Assembly (NCBI GenBank): GCA_029782025.1
Contig: JAKOVR010000167.1
Span: forward strand, 1-64,000
Direction of reading: 5' to 3'
From: Actinomycetes bacterium
Lineage (GTDB): Bacteria > Actinomycetota > Acidimicrobiia > Acidimicrobiales > Acidimicrobilacustridaceae
Length of the DNA: 64,000 nt
Part shown: positions 37,927-46,000 of the stretch, piece after piece
Layout: each line of letters opens with the position of its first letter
How positions within the stretch are numbered: the first letter of the stretch is position 1
The notes under the pieces: generated by a model
What the model saw: only the letters and a program-made list of their open reading frames with translations
What the model was told of the DNA's origin: nothing
Databases searched by the model: none
Translations under genes and position numbers: made by a program

Positions 37927-37966
37927 GTTCAGAGGTACGACGTTGCACTGTCGGGGGTGCGCGCCC

Positions 37967-37972
37967 TACATT
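37967..37972 (+). promoter_or_regulatory. -10 TACATT with -35-like TTGCAC, leaderless ligase start
   Basis: TTGCAC at 37943-37948, 18 nt, TACATT, 6 nt, ATG 37979. It is one of the few sites here where both hexamers are evident. Confidence 0.5.
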
Positions 37973-37978
37973 CGGGCG

Positions 37979-39598
37979 ATGACGAGCTGGAGCACCGGGG
38001 AGCAGCACACGATCGAGGGGGTGCTGGCCGGTCGCCTCGAGGCCGATCCCGACGGGCCGTTCCTCGACGTCGTGGGCACGACCCTCACCGCCCGGGAGGT
38101 CGACACCGCCGCCGCCCGTCTGGCCGCCGGCCTCCGGGAGCTCGGCGTGCAGCCCGGCGATCGCGTCGCCTCGCTGCTCGACAACGGTGCCGCCGCCGTG
38201 ATCACCCTCTTCGCCGCCGGGAAGCTCGGGGCCGTGTCGGTGCCGATCAACACCGCCTACAAGGGCGACTTCCTCCACCACCAGCTGGCCGACTCCGGCG
38301 CGTCGGCGATGATCGTGCAGCAGGACCTCGCTGACCGGGTGGCGGCCGTCTCAGGCACGCTCGACGCCCTCCGTGCGGTCGTCGTCGAGGCCGACCCCGC
38401 GGCGGGACCGGCGCCCGCCTTCCCCGCCACCGTCTCGGCCGACTGGGCCACGATCCTGCGGGAGGCCGACCCGATCGCCGGGCCCGCCCCGGTCCGGCCC
38501 GCCGACCTGGCCACCTTCATCTACACCGCCGGCACCACCGGACCGTCCAAGGGCTGCATGCTCAGCCACAACTACGTCGTGAGCCTGGCCGATCAGATCG
38601 CCCGCACGTGGGGTCGCCGTTCCGAGGACGTGCTGTGGACCCCGCTGCCGATGTTCCATCTCAACGCCGTGGCCTGCGCCGTGGTGGGTACGTTGCTGCT
38701 CGGCGGGAGAGCGGCCATCAGCCGCAAGTTCTCGGTATCGCAGTTCTGGCCCGAGATCGCCCGCACCGGGGCCACCATCGCCTCGCTGCTCGGCACCCTC
38801 ACCGCGCTGATCGCCCAGGACGAACGCGACCACCCCGATGCCGCCGGCACCACGCTGCGCCTCGTCGCCGCCGCCCCGATGCCCCTCGACATCGCCGCCG
38901 CCTTCAAGGAGCGGTGGAACGTCGACACCTTCTCTGCCGGCTACGGCGTGACCGAGGCGTCGCTCATCTCCTCGCTCCCCGCCGGCGCCGTCAACCCCCC
39001 GGGCGCGGCGGGCCAGCCCAACGACGTCGAGTTCGACGTGCGCATCTTCGACGACGACGACAACGAGGTGGCCAAGGGCACGGTGGGGGAGATCGTGTGC
39101 CGGCCCAGGCGCCCCCACGTGATGTTCGAGGGCTACTGGGGTCGACCCGAGGCCACCCTCGCCGTGAGCCGCAACTGGTGGTTCCACACCGGCGACTTCG
39201 GCCGGATCGACGACGGCTTCCTCTACTTCGTCGACCGCAAGAAGGACTACCTCCGTCGCCGCGGTGAGAACATCTCCAGCTTCGAGATGGAGAAGATCTT
39301 CTTCGGTCACCCCGACGTGGTCGACGTCGCCGTGCACGCCGTGCCGAGCCCGATCGGCGAGGACGACCTCAAGGTCACCGCCGTGCTCCAGCCCGGCGCC
39401 ACGCTCACGGAGGAAGCCCTGTGCCGGTGGGCGGCCGAGCGGGTGCCGTACTTCGCCATCCCCCGCTACGTCGAGTTCCGCTCGGAGCTGCCCCGCAACC
39501 CCGTGGGCCGGGTGCTGAAGTACCAGCTCCGTGACGAGGGGGCCACGCCGGCCACCTGGGACGCCGAGGCCGCCGACGTCAGATTCGAGAAACGCTGA
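37979..39598 (+). CDS. AMP-dependent acyl-CoA ligase (crotonobetaine/carnitine ligase-like)
   Basis: The 539-residue ANL ligase has the P-loop-like FIYTAGTTGPSKGCMLSHNY near residue 182, GYGVTEASL near residue 321, the hinge WFHTGDFGRIDDGFLYFVDR near residue 401 and RGENISSFEMEKIFF near residue 428. At the C-terminal catalytic position the family Gly-Lys is Gly-Arg (NPVGRVLKYQLR), a substitution also seen in CaiC-like relatives. It should form an acyl-AMP and then an acyl-CoA, but the Arg could alter the adenylation step. The gene is controlled by a TGAAC-type dyad shared with the P450/amidohydrolase and ligase/dehydrogenase loci. ATG 37979 is set by TACATT. Confidence 0.9.
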   Translation: MTSWSTGEQHTIEGVLAGRLEADPDGPFLDVVGTTLTAREVDTAAARLAAGLRELGVQPGDRVASLLDNGAAAVITLFAAGKLGAVSVPINTAYKGDFLHHQLADSGASAMIVQQDLADRVAAVSGTLDALRAVVVEADPAAGPAPAFPATVSADWATILREADPIAGPAPVRPADLATFIYTAGTTGPSKGCMLSHNYVVSLADQIARTWGRRSEDVLWTPLPMFHLNAVACAVVGTLLLGGRAAISRKFSVSQFWPEIARTGATIASLLGTLTALIAQDERDHPDAAGTTLRLVAAAPMPLDIAAAFKERWNVDTFSAGYGVTEASLISSLPAGAVNPPGAAGQPNDVEFDVRIFDDDDNEVAKGTVGEIVCRPRRPHVMFEGYWGRPEATLAVSRNWWFHTGDFGRIDDGFLYFVDRKKDYLRRRGENISSFEMEKIFFGHPDVVDVAVHAVPSPIGEDDLKVTAVLQPGATLTEEALCRWAAERVPYFAIPRYVEFRSELPRNPVGRVLKYQLRDEGATPATWDAEAADVRFEKR

Positions 39599-39864
39599 GC
39601 GGCACGACGGCGGGCGTGCTGAAGGTCGTTCGGAAGGTTGTCAAACAGCGTCGGCGCTTCACCCTCCGTCGGGGCTGAACAACACGACGCAGACCAGTGT
39701 CGATGTCGCCCTCGGAGCCAACGAGGGGCTGCCGACGCGGCCGGGCCCGCCGCGACGGGTCGCGCTTCCGCCGACGCCGACACCGAAACCGACACCGGGA
39801 GGCGCGTCGCCTGTGCGGTCGCGAGGGTCGATCTCGTGCCGCCCGGTGCAGCGGGGCGGCACGG
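39599..39864. other. 266-bp gap between convergent genes
   Basis: This is the largest gene-free gap in the window. No credible coding frame, promoter or tRNA is visible. The only structure is the hairpin at 39836-39862, and the rest is GC-rich with a GACACCGAAACCGACACC near-repeat at about 39778. Confidence 0.5.
39836..39862. terminator. 9-bp hairpin after the repeat-protein gene
   Basis: GTGCCGCCC (39836-39844) pairs with GGGCGGCAC (39854-39862) across a 9-nt loop. It lies 2 bp beyond the stop of the seven-repeat protein on the minus strand. No T-tract is seen. Confidence 0.5.
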
Positions 39865-40941
39865 TCAGGGCAGCAGGCGGGCAGCGGCGAGGTCGAACGA
39901 TCCACCGTTCGGTGCCGTAGTGGCAGCGGTCCAGGTCACGCCGTTGTCGGCTGAACGCCAGGCGAGGGACCCGGTGGTGCCGACGGCGACCCAGTTGCCG
40001 GCGCCGTCGGTGGCGACGCCGTTCCCGGTGCCGTTCGGTGGCGTGGTCGCGCCGGTCCAGTTTGCTCCGTTGTCCGTCGATCGCCAGGCCGTGGTCCCCG
40101 AGTCGCTGACGGCCACCCAGTTGCCGAGGCCGTCGGTCGCAACGCCATAAGCCGGATTGTTCGGAGCGGTGGCGGCGGATGTCCACGTGTCACCGTTGTC
40201 GGTCGAGGTCCAAGCGAACGCACCCGCCTCGCCGACGGCGACCCAGTTGCCGAGGCCGTCGGTGGCGACGTCGTATGGTCTCCCATTGGGGCCGGCGTGG
40301 GCGGGGAACCACGTGTCGCCGTTGTCGATGGACTGCCAGGCCAACGAGCCGCCGTTTCCGACGGCGACCCAATTGCCGAGGCCGTCGGTGGCGACGTCGA
40401 ACGCAGTGCCGTTCGGACCGATGGTCGAGGCGGTCCAGTTCACGCCGTTGTCCGTAGACCGCCACGCGAACGCGCCCGCGTCGCCGACGGCGACCCAGTT
40501 GCCGGCGCCGTCGGTGGCGACGCCGTACCCAACGCCGTTCGGGGGCGTGGTCGCGGCGGTCCACGTGGCGCCGTTGTCGATCGATCGCCAGGCCGTCGCG
40601 CCCGTGTCGCCGACGGCGACCCAGTTGCCGGCGCCGTCGGTGGCGACCGCTTGGACCGATCCGTTCGGCGAGGTGGTCGCGCCGGTCCAGGTCGTGCCGT
40701 TGTCAGCGGATCCCCACGCGCGAGCACCAGGGTCACCGACCGCGACGAAGGCGCCGGGCTGCGGTGGTGCCGTCTGCGCGGCGGCCGCCGACATCGAGAT
40801 CACCTGAGGGGCGACCCAAGCGCCCGCCCCGAGCATCCCGCCGACGACGAGCACTCGCCGACGACTGGGGTCTCGGGGGCGATCTTCGCCCAACTGCGTC
40901 TCGAATGTGGGAGCGTCAGAGGATCGACGAATGCGGTCCAT
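39865..40941 (-). CDS. Tat-exported seven-repeat protein (predicted beta-propeller)
   Basis: The 358-residue protein has a twin-arginine signal (SRRRVLVVGGMLGAGAWVAP, about residues 26-45) and then seven consecutive repeats of exactly 42 residues from residue 63 to near the end. Each repeat reads approximately GNWVAVGxxGxxAWRSxDNG followed by xTWTxATTxPNGxxxxVATDG. This is the pattern of sialidase/BNR or photosystem II stability factor-like propeller blades, so a seven-bladed propeller is predicted. The most divergent repeats are the first and last. A secreted or surface-bound binding role is inferred; no catalytic motif is visible. TAGCCT 8 nt before the start suggests a leaderless promoter. 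Confidence 0.8.
   Translation of the reverse strand: MDRIRRSSDAPTFETQLGEDRPRDPSRRRVLVVGGMLGAGAWVAPQVISMSAAAAQTAPPQPGAFVAVGDPGARAWGSADNGTTWTGATTSPNGSVQAVATDGAGNWVAVGDTGATAWRSIDNGATWTAATTPPNGVGYGVATDGAGNWVAVGDAGAFAWRSTDNGVNWTASTIGPNGTAFDVATDGLGNWVAVGNGGSLAWQSIDNGDTWFPAHAGPNGRPYDVATDGLGNWVAVGEAGAFAWTSTDNGDTWTSAATAPNNPAYGVATDGLGNWVAVSDSGTTAWRSTDNGANWTGATTPPNGTGNGVATDGAGNWVAVGTTGSLAWRSADNGVTWTAATTAPNGGSFDLAAARLLP
39868..40755 (-). repeat. Seven tandem 126-bp coding repeats
   Basis: The seven 42-codon units of the propeller gene form a DNA tandem array of 126-bp period with high conservation in the GGCAACTGGGTCGCCGTCGG region of each unit. Such an array can expand or contract by recombination. Confidence 0.8.
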
Positions 40942-40949
40942 GGTGCCCC

Positions 40950-40955
40950 AGGCTA
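40950..40955 (-). promoter_or_regulatory. -10 TAGCCT for the seven-repeat protein
   Basis: On the minus strand TAGCCT stands 8 nt before ATG 40941. Confidence 0.4.
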
Positions 40956-41044
40956 GACCATTCGGCGCTGTCGACGGCGGGTACAGACGGCGTTGGACGG
41001 CAGGAGAGCGAGGCTAAGCGGATGACGCGCACACCGGTCCCCCT

Positions 41045-41200
41045 TCACCGCCACGCCCGCCGGGCGGCCCGGAGAGCCCGCAGGTCGGCATCGGAGGTCG
41101 GGGCGACGGAGGTCGGGTCGTGGGGTGCGGCCGGCGACGAGGCGGGGCCGGGTCGGTCGGTCACGATCACCGCGTGCTGGTCCTCGTCGTGGGTGCCCAT
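41045..41200 (-). CDS. Small protein (51 aa), possible
   Basis: A 51-codon frame starts at ATG 41200 and is preceded by GGAGGACAGGC, a good ribosome-binding site. Upstream on the same strand is TTGACC (about 41265), a -35-like hexamer. The protein has an acidic/His-rich head (MGTHDEDQHAVIVTD), a Pro/Ala/Ser-rich middle and a basic tail (ALRAARRAWR). No family is recognised. The DNA upstream (41210-41290) has lower GC and looks like a promoter region rather than coding sequence, which supports a real gene start here. Confidence 0.45.
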   Translation of the reverse strand: MGTHDEDQHAVIVTDRPGPASSPAAPHDPTSVAPTSDADLRALRAARRAWR

Positions 41201-41300
41201 GCCTGTCCTCCGCGTCCGCCGGGGTCGCCGTCGACCCCTCATGTGACGAGATTGTTGCGAACTGAGGTCAAGCCACCGGCACAGGTTCGTCAGGCTCTCG

Positions 41301-42053
41301 TCAAGAAGCAGGCGGGACCAGGCCATGGTCCCCGGGCCGGGGCGCCCGGTAGAGCTCGTCGGCCACCAGCCCGGCGAACGCCTCCGACCCGACCATCCCC
41401 ACGAGCGGATCGACCTGGCTGGCCTGGTGGCGCAGCGCCGCCACCTTGCGCTCGAGCAGCTCGCCGGTGGCGACGAACCGGACCGCGAGCTCCTCTGCCG
41501 GCACGATGGGCGGATCGGCGCCGGGGACCATGCTCACGACATCGAACGGCACGAACGCGCCGAAGGCATCGGCCCACTGCGAGGTCATCGCCGCGTACAG
41601 CAGCGTCGGCTCGTGGTCGGCCCGGGTCGCGGCGAGCGTGCACCAGCGGGAGACGGCGATGTGATCGTCGTGGTACGTCTGCCCGTCGGGCCCGAACGTC
41701 AGCAGGGTGTCGGGGCGGACGTCGTCGATCAGCGCGGCGATCCGGGCGGCCGCCTCGGCGTCGTCGACCGCCGCGCAGCCTGCGTCCGGGTAGTCGAGCC
41801 AGTGGTGCTCCGTGACCCCGAGGATCTCGAGGCACCCGGCCAGCTCGGCCGTGCGGACGGCCTTGCGCTCTTCGAGGCTCCGACCGTCGTCGTCGGGGAA
41901 GCCGAGCTCCCCTCGCGTGGCCGTCACGCACACCACCCGGCGGCCGGCATCAACCGCGGCCGCCATCAGCGCACCGGCGAGGTAGGCCTCGTCGTCGGGG
42001 TGGGCGAAGACGGCGAGGATGGTGCCGAGGTCGGGGTCCCGCTGGGTGGGCAC
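41301..42053 (-). CDS. PIG-L family deacetylase (MshB/Mca-like)
   Basis: The 250-residue protein has the family metal motif AHPDDE at residues 17-22, plus a second ligand region YHDDH near residue 133. It also has CVTATRGELGFPDDDG and LLTFGPDGQTYHDDH. Members remove an N-acetyl group from GlcNAc-inositol (mycothiol synthesis), from mycothiol conjugates or from lipid-linked sugars, using zinc. Which substrate applies here is unclear; it resembles the actinobacterial MshB/Mca branch in length. GTG 42053 is set by TACTCT 6 nt upstream. It is divergent from the methyltransferase gene across 51 bp. Confidence 0.85.
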   Translation of the reverse strand: MPTQRDPDLGTILAVFAHPDDEAYLAGALMAAAVDAGRRVVCVTATRGELGFPDDDGRSLEERKAVRTAELAGCLEILGVTEHHWLDYPDAGCAAVDDAEAAARIAALIDDVRPDTLLTFGPDGQTYHDDHIAVSRWCTLAATRADHEPTLLYAAMTSQWADAFGAFVPFDVVSMVPGADPPIVPAEELAVRFVATGELLERKVAALRHQASQVDPLVGMVGSEAFAGLVADELYRAPRPGDHGLVPPAS

Positions 42054-42059
42054 GGGTCG

Positions 42060-42065
42060 AGAGTA
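42060..42065 (-). promoter_or_regulatory. -10 TACTCT, leaderless start of PIG-L gene
   Basis: On the minus strand TACTCT stands 6 nt before GTG 42053. Confidence 0.55.
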
Positions 42066-42092
42066 CCCCGCTCGCGGCCCTTGTCCGATGGC

Positions 42093-42098
42093 TACCGT
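42093..42098 (+). promoter_or_regulatory. -10 TACCGT, leaderless start of methyltransferase
   Basis: TACCGT, 6 nt, then ATG 42105. With 42060 it forms a compact divergent promoter pair. Confidence 0.55.
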
Positions 42099-42104
42099 GG
42101 CCCC

Positions 42105-42959
42105 ATGGACGATGACCGCGGCCTCGACCCGCACGCCGACAAGGGCTACACCCAGGTCGACGACCAGCCCGACCCGTCGTTCCTCGTGCAAGGGATGGAG
42201 GCCACGGCTCGGTGGCCGGCCGTGGTCCAGCTCCGGGCTTGGGAGCGCGACCGCGTCGACCTCCAGCCGGGCGAGTCGCTGCTCGACGTGGGGTGCGGCA
42301 TCGCCGATGTCGCCCGCTCGCTGGCCCCGCTGGTGGCGCCCGACGGCCGGGTGGTGGGCATCGACATGAGCGAAGCGATGCTGGCCGTCGCCCGCGAACG
42401 GGCGTCGGCCGACGGCGTCGCCGCGACCTTCCGGGTCGGCGACGCCATGCACCTCGACGAGGTCGACGGCACCTTCGATGCCTGCCGGTCCGAGCGGATG
42501 TTGCAGTGGGTGCCCGACGTCGACGCCGCTGTGGCCGAGATGGCCCGGGTGCTGCGACCGGGCGGCCGGCTGTGCGTGACCGACACGGATTGGCGCACGT
42601 TCGCCCTCGATCTGGACGACGTGGCGTTGAGCGCCGACCTGTCCGCCGCCCTCATCGCCATGCGGGGTGCGCCGGCGCTGGCGGGCGGCCGTCTGCTCAA
42701 CGCCTGCCGGGAGGCGGGCCTCGTCGACCTCGAGATCACCGGTGCCGTGCACATCTGGGACGCCTGGGACCCCGACCGCGACCCGGCCCCCTCGGGCTTC
42801 TTCCCGCTCGACGCCGTGGTGAGGGACATGGCGGCGGCCGGGCACCTGGCCGCCGACCGGGCCGAGGAGCTCACGGCCGCGGTCTACGACGGGGCGCGAC
42901 GCGGCCGCTTCTGCATGCACGTCACCATGCTCTCGGTCTTCGGGCGTCGTCCCGCCTGA
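42105..42959 (+). CDS. SAM-dependent methyltransferase (UbiE-like)
   Basis: The 284-residue class I methyltransferase has motif I SLLDVGCGIADVARSLAPLV near residue 60, GRVVGIDMSEAMLAVARERA as motif II, and RSERMLQWVPDVDAAVAEM with the GG-RLCVTDTDW strand further on. It is of the small-molecule UbiE/COQ5 type that methylates quinones, tocopherols, polyketides or related metabolites. The acidic residue after motif I (VGID) binds the SAM ribose. The substrate cannot be assigned. The gene stands alone with its own promoter, and a GGGTGCG palindrome follows its stop by 4 bp. Confidence 0.85.
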   Translation: MDDDRGLDPHADKGYTQVDDQPDPSFLVQGMEATARWPAVVQLRAWERDRVDLQPGESLLDVGCGIADVARSLAPLVAPDGRVVGIDMSEAMLAVARERASADGVAATFRVGDAMHLDEVDGTFDACRSERMLQWVPDVDAAVAEMARVLRPGGRLCVTDTDWRTFALDLDDVALSADLSAALIAMRGAPALAGGRLLNACREAGLVDLEITGAVHIWDAWDPDRDPAPSGFFPLDAVVRDMAAAGHLAADRAEELTAAVYDGARRGRFCMHVTMLSVFGRRPA

Positions 42960-42963
42960 GAAT

Positions 42964-43010
42964 CCTTGGGTGCGTAAGGGTGCGCTATGCGCGCCCTTAC
43001 GCACCCAAGG
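42964..43010. repeat. GGGTGCG palindrome, copy E4 (identical to E1, reverse complement)
   Basis: A 47-bp inverted repeat with 17-bp perfect arms (42964-42980 and 42994-43010). Base for base it is the reverse complement of the 161-207 copy, including the asymmetric centre. It lies 4 bp past the methyltransferase stop and 22 nt before the recC -10, an arrangement almost the same as at E1. Confidence 0.95.
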
Positions 43011-43032
43011 CGAAGCTGTCACGGGGCTTCGG

Positions 43033-43038
43033 TACAGT
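43033..43038 (+). promoter_or_regulatory. -10 TACAGT, leaderless start of recC
   Basis: TACAGT, 6 nt, then GTG 43045; no ribosome-binding site. It would drive the whole recCBD operon. Confidence 0.55.
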
Positions 43039-43044
43039 CCGGGC

Positions 43045-46000
43045 GTGTTGACGGTGCATGCGCGGGACGGGTTGGAGCCGCTGGTCGCGGCGTTGGCCGG
43101 CGTGCTCGCCGAGCCCCTCGACGATCCGATGGTGCCGGAGTGGATCGCCGTGCCGTCGGCCGGTACCGAACGCTGGATGCGCCTCGCGCTGGCGCGACGG
43201 CTCGGCACCGCCGCCGGCGACGGCACTGGCGCCGGCGACGGGGTGGCCGCCAACATCACCTCCGTCTTCCCGGCGCGCCTCCGCGACGTCGTGCTCGCGG
43301 CCGACCCCGACGGCGTCGACGGCGATCCGTGGTCGGTCACCGGGCTCACGTGGGCGCTCCTCGACGTGCTCGACCGCGCCGCGGGGGCGGCGCTGGCGGG
43401 GCCGGCCGGCACCCTCGCTCCGGGCGCCACCCGGTACGGCCGCGCCCGCCGCATCGCCGACCTGTTCGACCGCTACGGCGTCCACCGGCCCGAGATGGTG
43501 CGCAACTGGGCGCGCCAGCGCGACGTCGACGCCGCCGGCGACCCGTTGCCGGCGGGCGCCACCTGGCAGCCCCACCTGTGGCGGCAGGTGCGCGAGCACA
43601 TCGGTGTCCCGAGCCCGGCGGAGCGGCTCCCGGAGCTCCTCCGGCGGGTGGCGACCGGCGAGCTCGAGCTCGACCTGCCACCGCGGCTCTCGCTCTTCGG
43701 CGTGTCGTCGATCCCCGGCGGCACCGGGTACCTCGACGTCCTCCTCGCCGTCGCCGGCAGCCGGGACGTGCACCTGTTCCTCCTCTGTCCGAGCCCGGCC
43801 CTCGTCGCCGACGCCGTCCGGGATGTCGAGGCGGCGCGGCCCGAGAGCGCCTGGATCCCCCGGGGGGAGGACCCGGTGCGCGGCGACGCCCACGCGCTGC
43901 TGCGTTCGTGGGCCCGCCCGTCGCGTGACGCCGCGGTGCTGCTGGCCGCCGCCGGGCTCCGGCTCGACGGGCTGCCGCCAGCCGCGGCCGCTGCCGGTCC
44001 CGAGCCGCCAGCCGCCGCTGCTGCCGGTCCCGAGCCGTCGGCCGACCCTGCCGGTCCCGAGCCGTCGGTCGGTGCCTCCGGCGCGCCCGCCGGCCTGCCC
44101 CTGTTGGCGCGCCTGCAGGCCGACCTCCGGTCCGGCCGCCCGTCGGGGGTTGGCGAGGCGCCCGGGGTCGACGACCGCTCGATCCAGGTCCACGCCTGCC
44201 ACGGCCCCGGTCGTCAGGTCGAGGTGCTCCGTGACGCCATCCTCCACCTGCTGGCCGACGATCCGACGCTGTCGGAGGACGACATCGTCGTCCTCACACC
44301 CGACATCGACACCTTCGGTCCGCTCGTCGAAGCCACCTTCGGAGCGCCCGCCACCCCGTGGGGCGACCACCCGGCGCCCGTCGCGCCCGCCGCCGCAGCG
44401 AGCCCACCACCACGTCTGCGCTACGTCGTCACCGACCGGTCCCTGCGGGCCACGTACCCGACCTTCGCCGCCCTCGCCGTGCTCGTCGACCTCCTCGGGA
44501 GCCGCTTCCGGGCCTCGGCCACGGCCGACTTCCTGGCCCTCGCCCCGGTCCGTCAGCGGTTCGGCTTCGACGACGACGCGCTCTCGACCATCAACGGGTG
44601 GATCGAGTCGTGCGCGGTCCGGTGGGGCCTCGACGGCGACCACCGGGCCGGCTGGGCGCTCGATCCGACGTTCGTGGCGGGCACGTGGCGCACCGTCCTC
44701 GACCGGCTCCTCGTCGGCGTCGCCGCCACCACCGACGACCTCGCCCTCGCCGTCGGCGGCATCCTCCCGGAGGCGGTCGAGGGTACCGACATCGCGCTCG
44801 CCGGGCGGCTGGCCGATGTGATCGGTCGGCTGGCCTCGCTCGCCGCCGACGCCTCGGAACCCCGTCCGGCCGCGGCGTGGTGCGCCTTGCTCGGCGCCGC
44901 GGCCGACGACCTCTTCGCCGCGCCGTTCGACGCGCCATGGCAGATGGAACGCCTCCACGAGGTGCTCGACGGGATCGCCGCTGCGGCCGGTGTCCCGGGC
45001 CGGCCGTCCGAGGTCGACCTCACCCTCGCCGATGTGCGCCGACTCCTCGTCGACCACCTCTCGGGCGTGCCTCGCCGGCCCGACTTCTTCCGCTGCGGCG
45101 TCACCGTCAGCTCGCTCACCCCACTGCGCGGCGTCCCCTTCCGGGTGGTGTGCCTCCTCGGCATGGACGACACGGCGTTCGGTGGGGGTGCCGTCAACGG
45201 CGACGATCTCGTCGCGGCGGCGCCCCACGTGGGCGACCGCGACGAGCGGGCCGACCGACGTCAGGCCCTCCTCGAGGCCGTGTTGGCGGCCGGCGAGCAC
45301 CTCGTGATCACCCGCACCGGGCACAACGTCGTCACCAACCTCGAGGTCCCGCCCTGCACCCCGTTGGCCGAACTGCTCGACGCCGTCGCCGCCACCGTCA
45401 CGGCCGAGGCGCGAAAGGCCACCTCCGCCCACATCACCGTCGTCCACCCGCGCCAGGCCTTCGACCCGCGCGCCTTCATCCCGGGCCACTTCGTGCCGGG
45501 CACCCCGTGGGGGTTCGACGGTCGGGCTCTCGCCGGCGCGGTCGCTGTCCGCGGGCCTCGTCGTGCCGTCACGTCGTTCGTCACCGCCCCGCTCGCCGTC
45601 GGCGAGACCCCGCTGGTGGAGCTGGCCGATCTCCGGGCCGTGCTGCGCCACCCCGTCCGGGAGTTCCTGCGTCGCACCCTCGCCGTGCGGCTCCCGGATG
45701 GCGGTCCGATCGGCGAACCGGTCGACGACCTCCCCGTCAGTCTGATCGGGCTCGACAAGTGGCTGCCGGCCGAACGCCTCCTGGCGTTGCGGGCGGCCGG
45801 GGCCGGTGTCGAGCTGTGGTCCGCACGCGAGTGGGCCAGGGGATCGCTCCCGGCCGGCGGCATCGGCGACGGCCTCGTGACCGAGATCAGCAGCACCGTC
45901 GAGGAGCTGCTCGCGGTCGTCGACCGGCTCGGCGGGCACGGGGCCGTTTCGACGCCGATCGCCGTCGACGTCACCCTGCCCGACGGCACACGGGTGGTGG

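Noticed and set aside
39868-40755. Regular 126-bp repeats resembling a CRISPR-like or satellite array
   Set aside because: The period is a multiple of three, the repeats are coding and form a coherent 42-residue protein unit; there are no unique spacers of CRISPR type.
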